DNA from: Bifidobacterium margollesii
Lineage (GTDB): Bacteria; Actinomycetota; Actinomycetes; Actinomycetales; Bifidobacteriaceae
DNA length: 36,825 nucleotides
Direction: 5' to 3'
NCBI RefSeq assembly: GCF_002860355.1
Contig: NZ_NMWU01000010.1
Coordinates: 1-36,825 of the forward strand
Positions 1-6,952 of this stretch are shown here, one piece after another. The translations under genes were made by a program, and so were the position numbers. Within the stretch, counting starts at the first letter, position 1, and each line of letters begins with the position of its first letter. A model generated the notes under the pieces. That model made no database searches. It was given only the letters and a program-made list of their open reading frames with translations, and had not been told where the DNA came from.

Positions 1-597
1 TCGAAGGGCAGGAGGGCGAAGGGGGCGCGCATCCCGATGCGCGTGCCGATCGCCGACCGGCCCAAGAGCGTGGACTCGCGCCGCGGGTTCGGTCACTTCG
101 AGTCCGACACCGTCGTCGGCGCGTCCCCGTCGAAACGGTGCATCGACACGCAGGCCGAACGCAAGAGCCGCAAGCTGTTCGCCCGGTTCATCCCCGACAA
201 GAGCGCGCTGGCGACCGCGCGCGCCGAATACGACATCTACAGCCGGATCCCCGCGCCCGCGCGCATCGACCGCACGTGGGACAACGGCACGGAGTCCTCC
301 TGCCACCTGCTCGTGGACGAGGCGCTGGGCATGCTCACCTACTATGCGGACCCGTACTCCTCGTGGCAGCGGGGCACGAACGAGAACCGCAACGGCAGGA
401 TCCGGCGCTACCTGCCCAAGGGGACCAGCTTCGACGACCTGTCGGATGCGGACCTGCAGGCCATCGTCGACGAGATCAACGACACCCCGTTGAAGGTCCT
501 GGGCTGGGAAACGCCCAACGAGGTTTGGTACCGCGAGCTCGGCAAGGTAATGTCAAAGACAAGCCACCCAGAGACGAGTGTTGCACTTACAAATTGA
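1..597 (+). CDS. IS30-family transposase, C-terminal part (truncated by window edge)
   Basis: This is the catalytic half of an IS30-type DDE transposase, which cuts and joins DNA during transposition. The frame is open to base 1, so the N-terminal DNA-binding part lies outside the window. The first internal ATG is at 37. The three catalytic acidic regions are visible: HFESDTVVG (first Asp), DNGTE (second Asp), and YSSWQRGTNENRNGRIRRY with the Glu of the NENRNG segment. The last is the typical IS30 C-terminal signature. The protein ends in SVALTN, close to the usual end of the family. The stop codon lies inside the presumed right terminal repeat. Whether the element is intact cannot be judged here. 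Confidence 0.9.
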   Translation, partial: SKGRRAKGARIPMRVPIADRPKSVDSRRGFGHFESDTVVGASPSKRCIDTQAERKSRKLFARFIPDKSALATARAEYDIYSRIPAPARIDRTWDNGTESSCHLLVDEALGMLTYYADPYSSWQRGTNENRNGRIRRYLPKGTSFDDLSDADLQAIVDEINDTPLKVLGWETPNEVWYRELGKVMSKTSHPETSVALTN

Positions 598-602
598 ATC
601 CG
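576..602 (+). repeat. Probable right terminal inverted repeat of the IS30 element
   Basis: The sequence around GTGTTGCACTTACAAATTGA overlaps the transposase stop codon. IS30 elements usually end this way, with the inverted repeat running over the 3' end of the gene. The left copy is outside the window, so the exact boundary and any target duplication cannot be confirmed. Confidence 0.5.
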
Positions 603-607
603 GGTTC

Positions 608-638
608 TGTTAACTGTTAACAGTTAACAATGTATCAT
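608..638 (+). promoter_or_regulatory. Perfect 22-bp palindrome (three GTTAAC units) over a candidate promoter
   Basis: Bases 608-629 form a perfect palindrome made of three GTTAAC hexamers at 609, 616 and 623, one every 7 bp. A candidate -10 box TATCAT lies at 633-638. A 17-bp spacer then puts the -35 region (610-615) inside the palindrome, so a bound repressor would block the promoter of the gene starting at 717. The convergent GntR regulator at 1693-2349 is the obvious candidate binder. The palindrome is directly seen; the promoter and the partner are inferred. Confidence 0.55.
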
Positions 639-716
639 AGAGTTACCGGCTCCGCAAACCGATGACGATGGAAGCCGGAATCATCAGCCATTGCAACAAC
701 TCCGAAAGGAACAACC

Positions 717-1682
717 ATGAACGACGTTATCGACTTACCAGCTCCGCAAACTCGCGTGGTAGGAACCTATGCACTCGAAGACGGCAATGCCGAACATCGA
801 AATGTCCTGATCCGCGAAACACTGGCTACAGGGCTGTGTACCGGACTTGAGATTCCTGCACTCTCCGCCGGCTACAAGGACATGGATTGGCTATGGCCGC
901 TGCTGCCGGACGGATCACGACATGTTTTCACCATGGTGACGGCCACCATGGAAGCGATCGCTCGCGATCCTCTGTTCGGGCTCGCCTCAGCCGATGGAAA
1001 CGGACGAGGCGCCGCTATGAACATGATGCGAGCGGCAGCCGATATCGTTCGGACCATCAATGATGTCGGAAGGATTCACATCGATGCCGTCGAAATACAA
1101 AGCGCCCCTTCACAGTCAGATCAGTCAGCCGCTGCCCAGGCATTTGAGCAATCATTGGCCGAGTTGGTCTCCTGGAACTGGGCTGGTGCGACCATTGCCG
1201 TGGAGCATTGCGACTCCAGAGTCGGCAACACCGTTCCAGCGAAAGGCTTCCTCGGACTCACCGATGAAATCGATATCGTTCGTAGGCTGAGAAGCGATTC
1301 TTCAACGCCGTTGGGTGTCACCATTAACTGGGGGCGCAGTGCCATAGAGCTGCGCGATCCGGACGGCGTAACGGAACATATACGCCAAACGGTCGAAACC
1401 GACACGCTCGCCGGCATAATGTATTCGGGAACATGCGCAAAAGCAAGCGACTTCGGCCCCGCCTGGACAGATTCTCATGCACCGCTACATTTCATGACAG
1501 ACGCCTCCGAAGGTGAATCAGCTTCGGAACTCACCGAGCAACGAATGACAGAGACCCGCAAAATCGCAGAACCCGCACTGTACGACGGCGTAAAAATGTC
1601 GATACGCCCACTGGATCGGTCGATCGACGATAAGGTAAAACTAATACGACGAGCCCTGCAGACCTTGCAACAGGGTATATAG
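717..1682 (+). CDS. DUF4862-family protein (predicted TIM-barrel, function unknown)
   Basis: The 321-residue protein has the features I associate with DUF4862: an N-terminal VVGTYALEDG strand, then GLEIPALSAG, DMDWLWPLLPDG, a DPLFGLASADGNGRGAAMNMM segment, VEIQSAP, VEHCDSR, KGFLGLTDEI and GVTINWGRSAIE. These recurring acidic and His residues at strand ends resemble sugar-phosphate isomerase/epimerase-like TIM barrels. No reaction is established for the family, and assigning a sugar substrate would be a guess. Relatives often sit beside carbohydrate-responsive regulators, and here a FadR-type GntR gene ends only 10 bp away on the opposite strand. A good ribosome site (AAAGGAAC) precedes the ATG. 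The gene starts about 115 bp beyond the IS30 end, so former upstream neighbours may have been displaced. Confidence 0.75.
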   Translation: MNDVIDLPAPQTRVVGTYALEDGNAEHRNVLIRETLATGLCTGLEIPALSAGYKDMDWLWPLLPDGSRHVFTMVTATMEAIARDPLFGLASADGNGRGAAMNMMRAAADIVRTINDVGRIHIDAVEIQSAPSQSDQSAAAQAFEQSLAELVSWNWAGATIAVEHCDSRVGNTVPAKGFLGLTDEIDIVRRLRSDSSTPLGVTINWGRSAIELRDPDGVTEHIRQTVETDTLAGIMYSGTCAKASDFGPAWTDSHAPLHFMTDASEGESASELTEQRMTETRKIAEPALYDGVKMSIRPLDRSIDDKVKLIRRALQTLQQGI

Positions 1683-1692
1683 GTCTCACCGC

Positions 1693-2349
1693 TCAGCCGA
1701 TCTGCGCGATGGCCCGAACCATACGGTTGAGGGACCCATCCAGATGTCGATTGATCAATGTTTCGACATCCACCGACTTACCCGCTTTCAATGAGTCGAG
1801 AATCGCAACATGATCATCGAACGATGGGGTCAGATCGACGTCCTGCGCATTGGTGACCTGCAGCATCACCGAGAATGTAGGCATCAGCGTGGCCCAGAAA
1901 CCGATCATGCGAAGATTACGAGAGCTTTTGATCAGTTCGTCATGAAATGCCAGATCGGCCTGCGCATATCGATTGGTGTCACCGGACTCCAATGCGTTTT
2001 TCATGTCGGCGACGGCCAGCTCCATCCCCCTCCATTCGGCGGAACCCGGATCTTCGGCAATGTGCGACGCTGATATCTCTTCGAAAGCGGTGCGGACTTC
2101 GTAGATGTCACGGACGTCCTTTTCGCTCAGCCCGCGAACGACATACCCCTGCCTCCCCTTTTCCACCAGACCTTCGTTGGCCAATAAAGATAAAGCATCC
2201 CGCACCGGACCACGGCTGACGTCATACCGTTGGGCCACCTCGGTCTCCACTAGACGTTCCCCCTTCAGAATCTCGCCGTGGATGACCTGCGCACGCAGAT
2301 CATCCACGATCTGCTCGCCAAGCAGTCTCACACGAAGAGGGCTCGCCAT
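1693..2349 (-). CDS. GntR-family transcriptional regulator, FadR/FCD type
   Basis: This 218-residue DNA-binding regulator has two parts. An N-terminal winged helix-turn-helix (about residues 8-73) includes ETEVAQRYDVSRGPVRDALS LLANEGLV, typical of GntR. A C-terminal all-helical FCD effector domain (about 78-210) follows. The FCD metal and ligand residues are visible: D132 and H136 in DLAFHDEL, H180, and H202. FCD regulators usually bind carboxylic acids or sugar acids. The ATG has a strong upstream AAGGAG. The gene is convergent with the DUF4862 gene, and both have palindromes in their upstream regions. Autoregulation and control of the DUF4862 gene are therefore plausible, but the ligand cannot be told from sequence. 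Confidence 0.88.
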   Translation of the reverse strand: MASPLRVRLLGEQIVDDLRAQVIHGEILKGERLVETEVAQRYDVSRGPVRDALSLLANEGLVEKGRQGYVVRGLSEKDVRDIYEVRTAFEEISASHIAEDPGSAEWRGMELAVADMKNALESGDTNRYAQADLAFHDELIKSSRNLRMIGFWATLMPTFSVMLQVTNAQDVDLTPSFDDHVAILDSLKAGKSVDVETLINRHLDGSLNRMVRAIAQIG

Positions 2350-2392
2350 ACGTTCTCCTTACCAGCACAAAGTTCTCAGCTATTTAGACGCC

Positions 2393-2408
2393 CGTTGAAC
2401 GTTCAACG
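2393..2408. promoter_or_regulatory. Perfect 16-bp palindrome upstream of the GntR gene
   Basis: CGTTGAACGTTCAACG is a perfect palindrome about 45 bp upstream of the GntR start codon. Its half-sites (GTTGAAC/GTTCAAC) resemble the GTTAAC units upstream of the DUF4862 gene. This supports one regulator acting at both sites. The palindrome is seen directly; the binding is inferred. The rest of the 230-bp spacer up to the Maf-Nudix gene shows nothing recognisable. Confidence 0.5.
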
Positions 2409-2579
2409 TCTCTCTTGATGATAAACGGTGGCATACCGACCACGGAACAACCCGCCGTCACCATACCCAACTAGTCACCTTACCTGACCAGTTTCCGAAA
2501 AATTGGCCAGCTAGCGTGACCAGCTGCCGGTAGCATCCAGAGCCTGACCTATCCGCCACCCACGAAGGGGTAAAGTCCT

Positions 2580-3920
2580 TCAGAACGTCTGACGGGCGAT
2601 TTTGCGCAGACGCTCTTCGAAACGGGGCCAGTCGGTCTTCATGGCTGTGAGCAGCGGCAGACCGCCCACCTCGTCGATCGGCACCCACGTCACCTCCAGG
2701 CTTTCGTCGTCGTTGGCATGCGGCTGCACGACATGGCCCGGCTTCTCGAACGCGAACACCGTGGTGTAGCCCCACGGACCGTGATCCTCCATATACGAGC
2801 CGACCACGTCGATGTCGCGCGGGCGGATGTTCGCCTCCTCGAAGCTTTCGCGCAACGCGCCTTCCAGAGGGCTCTCGCCATCGGCCGTGGCTCCGCCCGG
2901 AATGCCCCACTTACCGCCCTCAGCGCTCCACAGCGCACGATGCTGCATCAGCACATGCGTCACCTCGCCGGTCTCCGGGTCACGCCGGGCCAGCAGCACG
3001 CCGGAAGCACCGTTGAGCCCCCAATGCTTCTGACCGCAGGCACAGTCGATGAACCCGTCACCAGGCTGATGAACGTTCTCCTTGGGCGGCATGGCCCCTA
3101 TCGATTTGAGCACGGAAACAGGAACGCCGTGCTCCTGCTGCTCCTCACGATCGATATTCCACAGATCGGTCCAGGTGATGCCCAGCTCCTCCACCAGCTG
3201 ACGGGCCAGCGGCAGACTGAGCCCGATGATCCCGCTCGGATCGCCTTCGATGCGGTCGATGAACGCGCCGCCGAACCCGTCCAGCGTGAACGATCCCGCC
3301 ACCTCCAACGGCTCCCCGGTGGCGATATAGCGGTCGATCATCTCGTCGGAGAAATCGCAGAACGTCACCTCGGCATGACTGGCCCGGCTCACCATGCGTC
3401 CGGTGGCCGCGTCGATCACGCAATGGCCGGTCCACAGCGTGCCGGTGCGCCCGCGCATCAGCCGCAGACGTTCGCGCGCATGCGCCTCGGTATGCGGCTT
3501 GCCGTAGGGCACGCCGTCAAGCTCGAACATGGAATCGCAGCCGATGATCAGCGGGCCGACCTTCGCGTCGGTGAGCCCCTCATGCTCCTCGATGGCCTGA
3601 TGCACCGATTTGACTTCGGCAACCGTGCCGAAACCGTCGGTGAGCGGATACGAGACGTGCATCTCGCCGGTGGCCTGAGCAGCCGCGGCCGAGATCTCCA
3701 TATACTCGCGGTACACGGCGGCCGCCTTGGCGCGGGCCAGCAGCGGCACGCGATCCTCGGTGGTCATGTCGTCCACGGCGATCCCCCGCTGCGCTGCGGT
3801 ACTGGCCACCACCGCGGGCTCATCGACGTGCGAAACGCGAATGGTGGCGCGGATTCCCGCATGGAACAGCACATCGCGGCGCGCCTTGGATTTCGACGCG
3901 AGAATCAGTGGAATGGACAT
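2580..3920 (-). CDS. maf: Maf nucleotide pyrophosphatase fused to a Nudix hydrolase
   Basis: The 446-residue protein joins two nucleotide-hydrolysing domains. Residues 4-255 are a Maf/HAM1-like nucleoside triphosphate pyrophosphatase: LASKSKARRDVL at 7-18 is the substrate-binding start, the acidic GCDSMFELDG surrounds catalytic D129, and a GKPHTEAHARERL segment follows. Maf proteins remove non-canonical or modified NTPs and affect septation. Residues 300-446 form a Nudix domain with the box at 343-365 (G-x5-E, then R357-E358 and E361-E362). The consensus Gly near the end of the box is Asn364. A short DCACGQ motif at 292-297 lies in the linker. The fusion suggests one housekeeping enzyme for two classes of damaged nucleotide. 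The start is supported by GAGGAAAG upstream. It runs towards the GntR gene but is separated by 230 bp. Confidence 0.92.
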   Translation of the reverse strand: MSIPLILASKSKARRDVLFHAGIRATIRVSHVDEPAVVASTAAQRGIAVDDMTTEDRVPLLARAKAAAVYREYMEISAAAAQATGEMHVSYPLTDGFGTVAEVKSVHQAIEEHEGLTDAKVGPLIIGCDSMFELDGVPYGKPHTEAHARERLRLMRGRTGTLWTGHCVIDAATGRMVSRASHAEVTFCDFSDEMIDRYIATGEPLEVAGSFTLDGFGGAFIDRIEGDPSGIIGLSLPLARQLVEELGITWTDLWNIDREEQQEHGVPVSVLKSIGAMPPKENVHQPGDGFIDCACGQKHWGLNGASGVLLARRDPETGEVTHVLMQHRALWSAEGGKWGIPGGATADGESPLEGALRESFEEANIRPRDIDVVGSYMEDHGPWGYTTVFAFEKPGHVVQPHANDDESLEVTWVPIDEVGGLPLLTAMKTDWPRFEERLRKIARQTF

Positions 3921-4113
3921 TGGACGACTTTCCTCAAGTTTACGTATTTAAGGTATGCGAGCTAACCACCATAGCAGATGGACGGCCCATCAGCGCGGCC
4001 AACCGATCGAACCGCCAAGCAGGCGACCGATCACCGCAAGCGGCCTACCGCCGTATGCGACCGACGACGGCAAGATCACCGACGAATCACCGGCCAAACC
4101 ATCGACGGTCAGC

Positions 4114-5157
4114 TCACTCCGCGGCCGTGTACGTCACGCCCTGCCGGTCGATCGCCGGGTGCAGCATACGCCAATGGCCTTCGGACAGCCAGTGTTCGAA
4201 CAGCAGGTTCTGCAACGCGGCGGAATCATCGCCGTCATGCAGCACCAGCACGCACGGGCCGGCGCCGGAGATGGCGGATGCGTATCCGTTGGCGCGCAGG
4301 AAGGTCATCAGCTCCCAGGACTGCGGCATCAGCGAACTGCGGTAACGCTGGTGGAGCGTGTCGGCGGTGGCCGAAAACAGCATGGCGTTCACGTCACGCC
4401 CATGGCTCGCACCGAGAGCCGCGGGCAGCAGTGCCACGCGGGAGACGTTGAAGATGGCGTCCGTACGCGGCACGTCGGTCGGCAGGGCGTGCCGAGCCTC
4501 CTCGGTGGAGAGCTTGAAGTCGGGCACGAACACCCAGGCGTTGATCCGCTCGCCCACCGGATAGTTCACCGTATGGTATCCGCCCTTGAACGGTTTCGGG
4601 GAGCCGGGGAACGACGCCTCGTCGCCCTTCGGGGACAGCACGCCGCTGGCCTTGGAGGTCGGCGCGTCGGAAACCGGCACCTCACGGTTCGGCTCGAAAT
4701 CCCAGGAGACGGTCATGCCACCGTATACGGCCGGCGCCACATTGTCGGGATGCCCCTCGATATGTGCGGAAAGATCGAAGATGAAGTCCCGCGCCTCGTC
4801 GCCCAAACCAGCGAAGGCCGCGGCGGCCGAAACGCCGGCCACGATGGCTTCTGCCGACGATCCCATGCCTCGCTCCTGCGGAATGCGGTTGAACGCGGTG
4901 AGCTTCACGCCGGCCTGCGGCAGGCCGAACTCGTCCAGCGCACGCCGCAGGGATCGGATCACCAGATGGCGTTCGTCCCGCGGCAGCGTGGTCTCGCCCT
5001 CACCGTGAATCTCGATCTCGACGTCGCTGCTCGGCAGCAGTTCGAATCGCAATTCGTCGCGCACGTCCAGCGCCAGACCCGCGGTATCGAATCCGGAACC
5101 CAGATTGGCGCTGGTGGCCGGAACGGAAACCTTCACGACATCGGTGGCGAACTTCAT
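4114..5157 (-). CDS. thrB: Homoserine kinase
   Basis: ThrB phosphorylates L-homoserine with ATP, the penultimate step to threonine. It is a GHMP-family kinase of 347 residues. The N-terminal SVPATSANLGSGFDTAGLAL (11-30) and the ATP-loop RIPQERGMGSSAEAIVAG (91-108) are diagnostic. HIEGHPDNVAPAVYGG and the C-terminal ISGAGPCVLVLHDG complete the pattern. The segment around residues 190-215 (DAPTSKASGVLSPKGDEASF) looks like an insertion relative to the compact family core, which is near 300-320 residues. It lies 92 bp downstream of hom on the same strand, the usual hom-thrB pair. The upstream AGGAGAG sits rather far from the ATG. thrC is not in the window. Confidence 0.95.
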   Translation of the reverse strand: MKFATDVVKVSVPATSANLGSGFDTAGLALDVRDELRFELLPSSDVEIEIHGEGETTLPRDERHLVIRSLRRALDEFGLPQAGVKLTAFNRIPQERGMGSSAEAIVAGVSAAAAFAGLGDEARDFIFDLSAHIEGHPDNVAPAVYGGMTVSWDFEPNREVPVSDAPTSKASGVLSPKGDEASFPGSPKPFKGGYHTVNYPVGERINAWVFVPDFKLSTEEARHALPTDVPRTDAIFNVSRVALLPAALGASHGRDVNAMLFSATADTLHQRYRSSLMPQSWELMTFLRANGYASAISGAGPCVLVLHDGDDSAALQNLLFEHWLSEGHWRMLHPAIDRQGVTYTAAE

Positions 5158-5249
5158 ACGTCTATGACTCTCCTCTTTTTCACATACCGTCTGTGCGGTG
5201 CATGCCGTCTATGGTCAGCACATGCCAATCGCGATCAGTCCGACCGCGA

Positions 5250-6560
5250 TCAGTCAAGCACCCGCAGAATGGTGACCTCGTCGGTGGTGAAGTCCAGCTG
5301 CTTGACGGCCTCGACGGCCTCGCGCAGCGTGGTCTCCTCGCACAGGTGGGTGACCAGACGCAGCTGCTGCAGCTCGCCGCTGTAGCCGGGCTCGTGCAGT
5401 GTGGGCTTGAGATCCTGGTTCACGCCGTTGATCGAAAGCCCACGCTTGGCGAACTCCTGGGCGATGGCCGCGAGCACGCCCGGCTTATCGTGAATCACGA
5501 AACGCACGGCGAAGGCGGACCGGCCGGTTCCCAGCGGGGCCTTCGGCAGATTCGCGTACATCGGGATGGTCGGGCCCACGCAGCCGTGGGTGATGTGGCG
5601 GGCTTCGGTCACCACATCGCCCACCACGGCGGAGGCGGTGGGGTCGCCGCCGGCGCCACGGCCGTAGAACATCAGATCGTCGGCGGCCTCGGCCTTGACG
5701 AACACGGCGTTGAAGCTGCCATGCACGCTGGCGAGCGGGTGATCGTTCGGAATGAGCGCCGGGTACACGCGGGTGGAGATGCCGGCCTCGGTGTTCTCGC
5801 ACACGGCGAGCAGCTTGATCACCTTGTTCTCGGCGGTGGCGGCGGCGATGTCGTCGGCGGTGATCTGGGTGATGCCCTCGACGGCCACGTCGTCGATGCG
5901 CACGTCGGTGTGGAAGGCGAGGGACGACATGATGGCGGCCTTGTTGGCGGCGTCCTCGCCCTCGATGTCGCCGGTCGGATCGGCCTCGGCATAGCCCTTG
6001 GCCTGGGCGTCCTTGAGCGCCACGTCGAAGTCGAGACCCTTGGTGGTCATCTCGTCGAGAATGTAGTTGGTGGTGCCGTTGACGATGCCCATGATGCTGG
6101 TGATCCGGTCGCCGACCATGGATTCGCGCAGCGGACGGACGATCGGGATCGCACCGGCCACGGCGGCCTCGAAGTAGAAGTCCACATGCTTGGCTTCGGC
6201 GGCCGCGTAGATCTCCGGACCGTACTTGGCGATCAGCGCCTTGTTGGCGGTGACGACGGACGCACCGGATTCGATGGCCTTCATCACGAAGGTGTAGGCC
6301 GCGGTGGTGCCGCCGATCAGCTCGATCACGATGTCGGCCTTGGTGCACAGCTCGGCCGTGTCGGTGGTGAGCAGGCTCCTGTCGATCCACGGCACGTTGA
6401 CCTCGTCGGGGTTGAGGCAGGCCACGCCGACCAGTTCAAGCGGACGTCCGATGCGCTGGGCGAGCTCCTCCTGCTGTTCGACGATCAGACGGGCGGTGGC
6501 GGAACCCACCGTACCGGCTCCCAGCAATGCCACGCGAATGGGGGTCGTGTTCTCTACCAT
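5250..6560 (-). CDS. hom: Homoserine dehydrogenase with C-terminal ACT domain
   Basis: Hom reduces aspartate semialdehyde to homoserine with NAD(P)H, the branch point to threonine and methionine. The 436-residue protein starts with a Rossmann fold (VALLGAGTVGSATA, residues 10-23). It has the family signature GYAEADPTGDIEGEDAANK in the catalytic domain and a C-terminal ACT domain beginning RFVIHDKPGVLAAIAQEF. In this family the ACT domain usually mediates threonine feedback. The frame is open for 54 codons further upstream. The ATG at 6560 is preferred because MVENTTPIRVALLG matches the family start and GGGAAGGA lies just upstream. It sits between lysA (392-bp repeat-filled gap) and thrB. Confidence 0.95.
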   Translation of the reverse strand: MVENTTPIRVALLGAGTVGSATARLIVEQQEELAQRIGRPLELVGVACLNPDEVNVPWIDRSLLTTDTAELCTKADIVIELIGGTTAAYTFVMKAIESGASVVTANKALIAKYGPEIYAAAEAKHVDFYFEAAVAGAIPIVRPLRESMVGDRITSIMGIVNGTTNYILDEMTTKGLDFDVALKDAQAKGYAEADPTGDIEGEDAANKAAIMSSLAFHTDVRIDDVAVEGITQITADDIAAATAENKVIKLLAVCENTEAGISTRVYPALIPNDHPLASVHGSFNAVFVKAEAADDLMFYGRGAGGDPTASAVVGDVVTEARHITHGCVGPTIPMYANLPKAPLGTGRSAFAVRFVIHDKPGVLAAIAQEFAKRGLSINGVNQDLKPTLHEPGYSGELQQLRLVTHLCEETTLREAVEAVKQLDFTTDEVTILRVLD

Positions 6561-6714
6561 GTATGGTCCTTCCCGGAGTTCCCGAAGACGGTACGATTCA
6601 TATGAAATTACAAACCTCTGCAATCTTACGGGCTCAAAGCGACAGGGAGGGTTTCGCAGGCGGGGTTTCGGGGCTCTTGCCGGGGCTTCGCGGCACTGGC
6701 CGGGCTTCGTCCGC

Positions 6715-6762
6715 CACCTCATCAGTCAGCCTACGGCTGCCAGCTTCCCCTCAAAGGGGAAG
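6715..6762 (+). repeat. Short dispersed repeat, CACCTCATC type (partial copy)
   Basis: The copy begins with CACCTCATCAGTCAGCC and runs through CAGCTTCCCCTC to a GAGGGGAAG-like end (here CAAAGGGGAAGCCC). It is a partial copy of the fuller element at 6843-6919. Together with a shared upstream GGGGTTTCGG, the two copies form a degenerate tandem pair filling the 392-bp lysA-hom gap (6561-6952). I see no gene in that gap. Confidence 0.7.
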
Positions 6763-6842
6763 CCCAACAAGCCTTCCCCTGAGGCTGAGCCCGTGAAGAA
6801 AACGCCGGCGGGGTTTCGGAACGCTGGCCAAGCTCCGTACGC

Positions 6843-6919
6843 CACCTCATCAGCCAGCCCACGGCTGCCAGCTTCCCCTCGGAGGGGAAGGTGGCCGACG
6901 AAGTCGGACGGATGAGGTG
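6843..6919. repeat. Short dispersed palindromic repeat, full copy
   Basis: This 77-bp element has terminal inverted repeats CACCTCATC / GATGAGGTG. An inner inverted repeat CTTCCCCTC / GAGGGGAAG sits at its centre, so the whole can fold as a long interrupted hairpin. The same motifs recur at 6715, 12282, 12470, 12640, 18966 and 19152 in this window. There is no coding capacity, so it is a MITE- or REP-like element, and its mobilising enzyme is not present here. Confidence 0.75.
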
Positions 6920-6952
6920 TCCGGAAACCCGAACCCGTCCGACCCGTGCCGT

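Noticed and set aside
2718-3965. Long plus-strand frame opposite the Maf-Nudix gene
   Set aside because: It is a GC-rich shadow frame. The minus strand has conserved catalytic motifs and a ribosome site.
4358-5008. Plus-strand frames opposite thrB
   Set aside because: They are Ser/Arg/Pro-rich shadow translations with no support.
5193-6605. Long plus-strand frames opposite hom and elsewhere opposite argS, lysA and atpD
   Set aside because: These are mirror frames of GC-rich genes. The codon pattern and domains lie on the minus strand.
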